Shown: in pieces, positions 57,208 through 64,000 of the stretch
Layout: the number at the start of each line of letters is the position of its first letter
Position numbering within the stretch: position 1 is the first letter of the stretch
Assembly: GCA_021234155.1 (NCBI GenBank)
Contig: JAJEKV010000161.1
Span: 651,316 to 715,315, forward strand
DNA: 64,000 nucleotides
DNA from: Isoetes taiwanensis
Lineage: Eukaryota > Streptophyta > Lycopodiopsida > Isoetales > Isoetaceae
Direction: 5' to 3'
Notes under the pieces: model-generated
What the model saw: only the letters and a program-made list of their open reading frames with translations
Database searches by the model: none
What the model was told of the DNA's origin: nothing
Program-made: the position numbers and the translations under genes

Positions 57208-57769
57208 ATCTTATGGTTCAGGAAATGGGTGATGAAGGGCTGAGCAAGAGAGAGTTGGAGGTGAAGGGTTGGAGAGAGAAAATGAGGTGTCAGATATTTA
57301 AAAAGGAGGGTCCCTGGGAATATTCTCCTACCATAATTACCCCTATTTATTAGCCCCCCTTATTAATTACACCCTATTTATTAATTATTTAACTATTATT
57401 AATATGTATATTAACCTATATTAATTGATATTATCTTTAAATTTTCGAATTTTCCTAATGGTTCGAAGTGCAATTTATGAATTTGCACCATTTTTCACCT
57501 GGGCCTCCGATTGGCATGATTCTTCGACCCATTTTAGGTGAAATTTGATGCAGATGCATAATTTTCACTCCAAATTTACTAGAAGGTTCATTGACTCCCT
57601 CAAATCTTAGTCTAACACTTAGCCTAAGTCCTGACCCACTACCTAGGAGAAAAAATTTTCCCCCTTTTTCGCGGTTCGATGGTGGAAATGTTTATTTCAC
57701 ACCCCTATAGGCCTGTTAGACTACTTCATGGTTATGGTCAGTGCTAGTTCTTGGTCAACCAAGAACATC
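57208..57769 (-). other. Leader between primer site and H3 gene
   Basis: 560 bp of AT-rich sequence with no protein-like frame. It is expected to be the 5' untranslated leader and packaging region. Confidence 0.6.
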
Positions 57770-57781
57770 GCTCTGATACCA
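57770..57781 (-). other. Primer binding site, initiator Met-tRNA
   Basis: TGGTATCAGAGC on the minus strand, one base inside the 5' LTR. It is complementary to the 3' end of plant initiator methionine tRNA. Confidence 0.95.
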
Positions 57782-59162
57782 TTGTGACGCTCCCTGCTAA
57801 ACATACGGCGCCCGGCCGTACACTCGGCAGGAAATCCCCCATCTGGCTCAGCAACCGTCTGGGCCCTTCGTCTACTCCGCACTCTGAGGTGACTCCTAGT
57901 GCGGGAAGGGAATACGAAGGTGTCTTGCGCGCCCTTCCCCTATGGGCTCCTATAACAGCGGAAGCGATAACACGTCAGAACTAGCATCAAACATATATAA
58001 ATACTACCTCGAAGGGTAGTGCATCACGCATATACCGATACAAAGATGATAAGCACAAACCGTAAAACATGAGAGCTCCTACCCTGGCTCAGACTCGTAA
58101 GGAGGATGACTGACCGGCTAGGTCTCAAGATAGAGCAGACCGAGTCATGGCAATGGCGAGGGCTGGCATAGAACAATGGCTAGGGTTGACCACTCCATCC
58201 GCCCCTCCTGTGCATACTTTGCAGATGGGCTAAATCAGGCTCTGACAGGACTCTAGCCTTCCGGATACGCAATCCCATGGCATCACCCATCGGGACTACT
58301 CCAGGTTGCATCTCCCTGGTCCGATGAGGCAGGAAGGGTTGCATCTCCCCTTCCCAGGGTCTAGAGGTGCCGTGGGCGGCTAGAGAATCGTGGCGACACA
58401 CGATTCGTACCCGACTGAACCCCCCAAAACGAGAGCCAAGCCGACACTTGCAGCTCTCGAGAGGCAGGGCGACACCATTGCCCCAGGAGGTGTCGGACCC
58501 ATGCTCGGCCCACACGAAGTGACCGACCATAAGCCTAGCCCACTATGGGATCCCCCGAAGCCCCCACTCGGCAGGGATCCTCCCTCCACTTTCCCTCTAG
58601 CCCCGTTGTCTGGTGCTGAGTCATATCATAGCCTCAATAGCCTGGTGGGCTCCTATGCACAGGCCGCAACTAATAGGAACTAAGGGATCTACTCTAGGAG
58701 CATACTACATATGGCCCTAGGTCTCTACCCCCCTTCCCAATACAAGAGGAGCAAACATGATCAACCATCATCACATAATCATCACATCATGAGAATAATC
58801 ATAATAAGAACATCTTAACCTAATCATACAATCTAACTAATGGTTAGGGTTCGTTGATTAGGGTTCAAGATGTTGAATACGGGTTCTAGGATGGCTCTAC
58901 TCTAGATACAAGATACTAGCATATCTGGAATGCTAATTCCAGATAAGCTATCACAACTACTATCCTACATACCTGCTCCTGAAGCTCTCCCTCCAGATCC
59001 GTGCGCGTCCATGGTCTCCGACTCACAAGCTGCTACTCCTACTCCAAGAACGCGTCTACCCTGCTGGGGCTGCTGTACCAGCCTATGCCACAACAAACGA
59101 TGTTCGAAACGGGGTTTCGAACGAGTAGGTGAGTCTCTGGGTGCTAGGGCTGGAAAGAGGCC

Positions 59163-59188
59163 TAGGGTTAGGGTTTAGGCCTATATAA
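59163..59188 (-). promoter_or_regulatory. Candidate LTR promoter: TATA and telo-box
   Basis: On the minus strand CTTATATAG (59188-59182) is followed by CCTAAACCCTAACCC. A TATA box next to a telo-box is common in plant promoters. It is about 245 bp from the U3 start. Another TATA-like word lies near 57995. The start site is not determined. Confidence 0.4.
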
Positions 59189-59373
59189 GCTAGGTCCACC
59201 TAGGATGCCACGTGGCACCAATGGGGTGAGTCCTGTGTGGCGGTGCCCCAATAGGTTAAGGCCACGTGGATCATGGCTTAACCTATGGTTGGCTAAGTTA
59301 TGAAATTAACTTGGCCATGCCCCCTAGTGCCACAACCTATGGTATACAAGGCTATGAATGATAGACTTGTATA

Positions 59374-59427
59374 GTGACGGATCCAGGAATATACGTATTT
59401 ATGACGTATATTCCCCTGGACCGTCAC
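59374..59427. repeat. 54-bp near-perfect hairpin at the U3 end
   Basis: Arms of about 23 bases around the loop ATTTATG. The arms read from GTGACGG-TCCAGG to AATATACGT. It is present in both LTRs (the other at 47819-47872). Confidence 0.85.
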
Positions 59428-59433
59428 ATGTGA

Positions 59434-60729
59434 GAAGCAGATGCCTCATAATTGGTTCAGGTCCATTGGACTTCCATGTATATCTACATCAGAATCTGCT
59501 CCCACTTACAGTGCAGTACAGTATATTGAAAATAGTCAAGGTCCATCATTACGCATACCTTCTGACGTGGAGGAGCCCTATATAGTTATGCAATCTATGG
59601 AAGAGTGCACTTTATTATCTTCGACAAGCCCAAGATTGAAGAGAGACAATGTTGAGCCAACTAACAGTTGTAAAAGACTGAAGAGTAAGTTATTCTTGTC
59701 AAGTATAAGCAGTTTGGCTTTCTGTAGTACATGTGCTTATTCAGTTTGATAATTTGAAAGACTCAGGATATTTCAGAGTCTGGTTGACATTTGTAATAGA
59801 ATTGAAGACAATGATGTCCAAGTAACGGAGGAAGAATGTGAAACAGCATTGAAGAATATGATGTAGTTGTTTCCAAATTGGACAAACCTGCTAATATTGT
59901 AGATAAATCTATCACAAAGAAAGAAATTGATTTGGCATCAGTTGGAGAATCCCCTTCTAAGGATCTTCCAAGCAGATTTCCTCCAGCAAACGGGATCCGT
60001 CCGTATCAATAACTAAGAAATTAAGGTGATTTTACTCTGTGTTTCTTTTCGCCAGTTGTATATACTAGTATGATTTTTCTAATAGTTGTTTTATGCACAG
60101 TGCTAATGTTGTTGGCAAGAAGCTTTTGGTTATTGAGCCTGAAGAGTTCTTGTACAAGGTTTTCAATAAGGCAAATGGAATACCTGATGTGGTGGAAGGC
60201 GTCCAACTGATTAATTCAATAAAAAGATGTTATTGCTGTCAGGCCAGGGGCAGTGGAGTTCCTGGAATTTGCCACTGAAAACTTTGCTGTTGGTATATGG
60301 TCTAGTAACCACTCAGTGATTATCTGTCTCAGGTCTTTCATTCCTCCGACCTTGTTGGATAAGTTACTTTTCAAGTGGGTAGCGCAAACTTTAAAAGTGG
60401 ATAAAGGAACTCCTCCTTGCCACATCAAAAAACTGTCAAAAGTTTTTGACAAGCATCCTGAATTTAACAGGAGGACAACTTTGCTGATTGATCCTTACAG
60501 GTATGTGAATTTTAAAAATAATGCAGAGTCCTGCATCACACCAAGGTCCTTCATGCCTGACATAAATGACGGTGATTACCTGTTGAAGACCGTAGTACCT
60601 TAACTGCAGAAGTTAATTGCAAAAGTGAACGTCATTGCTTATATACAAAGATCTGTGCACTCTCGAAATCAGTATGATGATAAGAGTACAAAAGTGTTGG
60701 AGGTACTTAAGACCATGGACTTCTCCTAA
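59434..60729 (+). pseudogene. 3' part of the interrupted gene: RING tail plus FCP1/NIF phosphatase-like region
   Basis: The RING frame resumes here (EKQMPHNWFRSIGLPC) and is open to a GTAAGT donor at 59684. After an acceptor near 59774 come SLVDICNRIEDNDVQ and a shifted EEYDVVVSKLDKPANIV. After a second intron (about 60028-60098) follows a FCP1/NIF-type HAD phosphatase domain: KKLLVIEPEEFL, VRPGAVEFLEFATENFAVGIWSS, KKLSKVFDKHPEF and TLLIDPYRYVNF. The catalytic DxDx(T/V) is replaced by EPEEF and the later Asp pair is lost. Frameshifts occur near 59870 and 60230, and a stop at 60601. Such phosphatases act on RNA polymerase II tails, but this one is degenerate. That RING and phosphatase parts belong to one gene is inferred. 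Confidence 0.6.
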
Positions 60730-61007
60730 AATGTTGTATACTTTATTATTACATTGCTCTTTATTGTAATTTGGTGTTTATCAACACCATAAATTTTGAA
60801 AAACTTTACCATTCTCTGATATGCACTTCCTGTTATAAGGTAATTCAAGCTTGATTTTCTATTCATTATAAAAGGTACATATTAGATTGGTATACCCAAT
60901 AGGGAATATACCACAAGAACAAAATCCTATCAATGGGACAGGTCCTAAGCATATCAACACTAGTCTTAAACAGAACTACACTAGTTCTGCTGTGCGTCCA
61001 CCAGATC

Positions 61008-61508
61008 CTATATAACCAGATCATATTGAACCCAGTCTGGGTGGCCAAGCATCCTCAAATTCTCATCGAGGACTTCGGCTGAAAAGTTTGTAAAGTCCAG
61101 TAGGAGAAGCACCAGAGCTTCTCTTCTTTGCTGGCAGGAATGAAATAGTCTTTGGAAATAGGGTTTCAGATTGTTGAACCTCCAAACCTCATTGTCCTTC
61201 AGAGCTTTCTTAATTGCCTTAGCCCTCATCATGGCCTGTTTCAATTCTACAATCCTGTCTCCTAGCTCAACAGTATCCATGGAGGATTTCTCATCAGATG
61301 GACACTCTGCCTCCCCCATTGCTCTAGCTGCTGCACCTTGCCTATTCAGCCTCTTCATGGAACGACTGAATTCATGTATATAATCTTTGTCCCTGTTCAG
61401 AAGATCCCTTATTTTCACATTGATTTGGTCTAAAATGGGTTGTACCACCTGCTGCTGCATCAAGATTGGCGACTTCATCTGTGATCTCATTCTGCTCCCA
61501 CTCGCCAT
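61008..61508 (-). CDS. Unrecognised 166-residue protein, coiled-coil-like
   Basis: Start chosen at MASGSRMRSQMKSP (61508), because the upstream bases are the telo-box and part of the leader; an earlier in-frame Met exists at 61559. The protein is helical and charged (KIRDLLNRDKDYIHEFSRSMKRL, VELGDRIVELKQAMMRAKAIKKAL) and ends DWVQYDLVI. No domain recognised. It lies tail-to-tail with the phosphatase-like pseudogene. Confidence 0.5.
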   Translation of the reverse strand: MASGSRMRSQMKSPILMQQQVVQPILDQINVKIRDLLNRDKDYIHEFSRSMKRLNRQGAAARAMGEAECPSDEKSSMDTVELGDRIVELKQAMMRAKAIKKALKDNEVWRFNNLKPYFQRLFHSCQQRREALVLLLLDFTNFSAEVLDENLRMLGHPDWVQYDLVI

Positions 61509-61518
61509 TGTTCCAGAA

Positions 61519-61541
61519 ACCCTAAACCCTAAACCCTGTCT
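61519..61541 (-). promoter_or_regulatory. Telo-box repeat upstream of the 61508 gene
   Basis: Three GGGTTTA units on the minus strand (AAACCCTAA on plus), about ten bases before the ATG. Telo-boxes are common in promoters and leaders of plant growth and translation genes. Confidence 0.65.
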
Positions 61542-61559
61542 CTTGGCAATATCCCACAT

Positions 61560-62850
61560 GCTATAATAATTAGCAGAAACCTAATTTGAAGTTAGCAATA
61601 CTTAGCAGAAACCTAACATGAAGTTAGCAATATTCCACATGGATGTATTAGAAAATTCGCCTGCATATATAAGGTATTTTTCTCAAATTTTATATTTGAA
61701 ATGTGGACAGGGTTTAGGTGATGAAGGCTGGTGATGACTATGTGGCTGTGATGCTGGCTACAGCTAGAGAGCCATCACCCATGAACATGTATTCCCTGTC
61801 CATATTTTTGTTATGCTTTCTTCCTTAGAGAGAGCCCAGCATATGTAAAGTATTTTTTTTAATCATTTATGTGGAAGTTCATTTATGACTTCATATTTCT
61901 ACTTGAATTTACAATTTCCATAGATGGCCATTTCAAGCTATTGTCACCCAACTAAATATAAAATTAAATTTGGTAGTAGGAAGTTATTTGTCACTTAGAA
62001 AAGAATTCATATTGTCATTTAAGAACTGATAAACTGATATGGAATCTGATGAACTGCAAGTCTGTTGTAATAAACAATGGTGAGCTTTTGAAGACTGGAG
62101 AATCTTCTAAGTGGCTGAGGGATGGCATAATTAGTATTTTAACAAAGGATCTAGGAGTGGGATCCTCAATGGAACACCTCAATTCCTATTCCAAGTCCAC
62201 AATTCCTATTACCACAATTATTATTTGACTTTCATTTCCAAGTCAACATTATAAGTCAAGAATTGCCAAGTCAACAAGGCACTTGTTATAACGGGCTCAA
62301 GATTGAAGACCATGGACTTGTCATAAAGTGTTGTATATTCTTTGACATTACATTATAAGTCAACAATTGCCAAGTCAACAAGGCACTTTTTACAAAGGAC
62401 TCGAGATTGAAGACCATGGACTTGTCCTAAATTTGTATAAATTGTTGTAAATTCTTTGACATTACATTCTAAGTCAACAAGGCTGCATGTTACAATATCA
62501 ACAATTGACGGGCTCAATTTGAAGTCAATACGACCTTAAACATCCATTGACTTCTATTGACCCAACTTTGACTTCATATTTCTACTTTAATTTACAATTT
62601 CCATAGATGGCCATTTCAAGTTATTGTCTCCCAACAAAATTAAATTAAATTTGGTGGTAGGAAGTTATTTTTCACTTAGAAAAGAAATCACATTGTCATT
62701 TAAAATATAAAATAAGTATATCGTCATTTCAATTTAATTTCACTTCACGTCAGATCATAAATAATCATTTTGCCTACGATTTTAGATGGTACGAAAATTA
62801 GGAAAGTGACCAAAAACCAAAAGTCCAGCCCTACAAAATTAAATTCACGC
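61560..62850. repeat. Intergenic with duplicated blocks
   Basis: About 115 bp starting ACTTCATATTTCTACTT at 61888 recurs at 62570. The block GAAGACCATGGACTTGTC followed by TTGTRWATTCTTTGACATTACATT occurs near 62305 and 62410, and a diverged copy is the 3' end of the phosphatase-like gene (60707-60765). AAGTCAACAAGGC occurs three times. No gene. Confidence 0.65.
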
Positions 62851-62856
62851 CAGCCA

Positions 62857-62863
62857 GCCTATA
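62857..62863 (+). promoter_or_regulatory. TATA box
   Basis: TATATAT, 44 bases before the ATG at 62907. It puts the likely start site near 62890, so the in-frame ATG at 62865 would not be in the transcript. Confidence 0.6.
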
Positions 62864-62906
62864 TATGGTCGAGGCAACCTCTTTCTATTTTATTCTCATC
62901 CTCACC

Positions 62907-63441
62907 ATGTCGAAGCGCTCACGCTCCGCATCCTCTGCCAAATCCTCTGCTCAATCCGATGCTCAATCCAATGCTGAATTGGAAATTGTTGAACAAAAGC
63001 GTCGTCGATTGCTTTCCCTCCCACTATCAGAAGTCCTTGCCATGTATGGTATAGGCTCCTGGGCAGGACCAAGTGAGACCTCTGAAAATCCTCAGCCAAA
63101 TCCTCAGGTATCTGATCCTCCATCTGATTCCTCAACAGAGGAATCAGAAAGTTCGGATGATGAATCCGAACTTTCTCTGACCTGTTCCAAGGATTTGGGC
63201 AGCGAAGATAAAGCAGAGCGGCGTTTTTGGGTGGACTACCTCCGAGATGTAGAGTCTGACAATGAAATTTCCAGCAGCAGCTCCGATGAAGCCCCCTCAT
63301 CTGCCGATGAGGTTGAAGAAGCGGAAATCCAAGAATTCCGTGAATGGCTCGAAGGTACTTTTTGGTTTTTGTTTTCCTTTACTTGAACTTACTTGATTCT
63401 AACATTTTCTTTTTTTGTCTACAGCTGAGGCAGAGGCATGA
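62907..63441 (+). CDS. Small acidic nuclear-type protein, two exons
   Basis: Exon 1 62907-63354, intron 63355-63424 (GTACTT ... GTCTACAG), exon 2 63425-63441. The splice makes EWLEAEAEA and a stop. The product is about 154 residues: an N-terminal basic Ser-rich stretch (MSKRSRSASSAKS), EQKRRRLLSLPLSEVL as a likely nuclear signal, then long Ser/Asp/Glu runs (DSSTEESESSDDESELS, SSSSDEAPSSADEVEEAEI). A clear TATA box lies upstream. It has no recognised domain. The acidic Ser-rich runs resemble those in histone-binding or nucleolar proteins and transposon-encoded proteins, but no function is claimed. Confidence 0.65.
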
Positions 63442-64000
63442 GGAGCGGAGGAGCTCTTTTTTTTTTATAAGTTTTTTTCTTTTCAATTGTAAACACTTGA
63501 GGCAGGCCTTAGGCCTTTTTTGTAGAAATCGGGGCCGTGGGCCTTTTTTGATGTAAAATTTTTTATTTCATTTCTCAAGTCTCTGACTACAGGTCTTGTG
63601 CCTTGAATGTAATGGCCTTGGTGCCTTGAATGTAAGGGCCTTGGTGCCTTCACCTTGGTGCCTATCTGAATTGAAGCAGGCCTTGTGCCTTTTCTGTAAA
63701 ATTAATTGTGCAGGTTTCAGTTTTTGTTTTCAGTTTTTTGTTTTTCTTGTTTACAGTTGAATTGAAGCAGGCCTTGTGGCTTCTTTGTTTTTATAATTGT
63801 GCCTTAGCCTTATTGCATGAATTTCTGTAAATGAAGCAAGACATCAAGTATGAAATTTTGCTAGTTCTGCAACACATCAAGTATTAAATTCTGGAACTGA
63901 AGCAACACATCAAGTATGCAACTCAAAAATTGAAGTATGAAACCCAAGTCTGAAACTCAAGTATTGCCTTATTGTATTAAATTTTGTAACTGAAGCAACA
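63442..64000 (+). repeat. 3' region with GGCCTTGTGCCTT and AACACATCAAGTAT repeats
   Basis: CCTTGTGCCTT, GGCCTTGGTGCCTT and GAATTGAAGCAGGCCTTGTG recur between 63500 and 63800. GAAGCAACACATCAAGTAT recurs three times after 63830. Probably 3' untranslated and downstream sequence of the gene at 62907. Confidence 0.55.

Larger units (their letters stand above)
46228..59428 (-). mobile_element. Ty3/gypsy chromovirus with a histone H3 gene
   Basis: Full-length LTR retrotransposon of 13.2 kb on the minus strand. Order from 5': LTR 59428-57783, primer site, H3-variant gene 57207-56110, broken accessory frame about 55310-53774, gag-pol 53493-48732, repeats, polypurine tract, LTR 47873-46228. Flanking duplication TGTGA. 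The chromodomain at the end of the integrase places it in the chromoviruses. Near-identical LTRs suggest a recent insertion, although pol carries frameshifts. It lies in an exon of a plus-strand RING gene. Confidence 0.95.
57783..59428 (-). repeat. 5' LTR of the chromovirus
   Basis: 1646 bp, the pair of 46228-47873, TGTGACG...CGTCACA. On the minus strand it holds the promoter. Confidence 0.95.

Overview
The window looks like nuclear DNA of a land plant, probably a repeat-rich, possibly non-angiosperm genome. The evidence is spliced genes with GT-AG introns, AAACCCTAA telo-boxes, a retrotransposon primed by initiator Met-tRNA, Helitrons, PIF/Harbinger-like and Mutator-like elements, F-box genes, and a broken nuclear gene for the mitochondrial iron-sulfur co-chaperone HSCB. 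The lineage below land plant is a guess. Very little of the window is intact host gene.

Layout. 1-4.2 kb: degenerate tandem array (units about 350-530 bp), split by a poly-A retroposon at 1949-3412. 4.2-43 kb: a large inverted duplication. The left arm (4243-10349) carries Harbinger-like transposase remains, an AGTTAAC-rich block and an HSCB gene copy. The right arm (42962 down to 19064) carries the same set inverted, opened by six later insertions whose empty sites are seen in the left arm: a 236-bp MITE (19831), a 5'-truncated LINE (21515), a 7.9-kb Helitron (22610-30502) with a second Helitron of the same family nested inside in the opposite direction (24565-28731), a 359-bp MITE (30599), and a LINE (about 34576-42546) that itself holds a 5.4-kb insertion. 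Between the arms (10.3-19 kb) are two inverted copies of a unit with an HUH-endonuclease-like reading frame, and three F-box copies, of which one (17105-18499) is open.

43-46 kb and 59.4-64 kb hold low-copy genes or pseudogenes: a divergent pair around 44.5 kb, a RING-finger gene, an FCP1/NIF-type phosphatase-like pseudogene, a coiled-coil-like gene behind a telo-box, and a small acidic two-exon gene with a TATA box.

The outstanding feature is a 13.2-kb Ty3/gypsy chromovirus on the minus strand (46228-59428; 1646-bp LTRs; target duplication TGTGA). It sits directly after the last zinc-ligand codon of the RING gene. Besides gag-pol with a chromodomain it carries, just inside its 5' LTR, an uninterrupted 365-codon gene for a histone H3 variant. 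That protein has an H3-like N-terminus (ARTKQT-x-RK), a roughly 245-residue charged linker not found in H3, and a full H3 histone fold ending in MPKDI-x-LARRIR. A second accessory frame (about 55310-53774) is broken. A retroelement that carries both a chromodomain and its own H3 variant is the best candidate here for an undescribed system.
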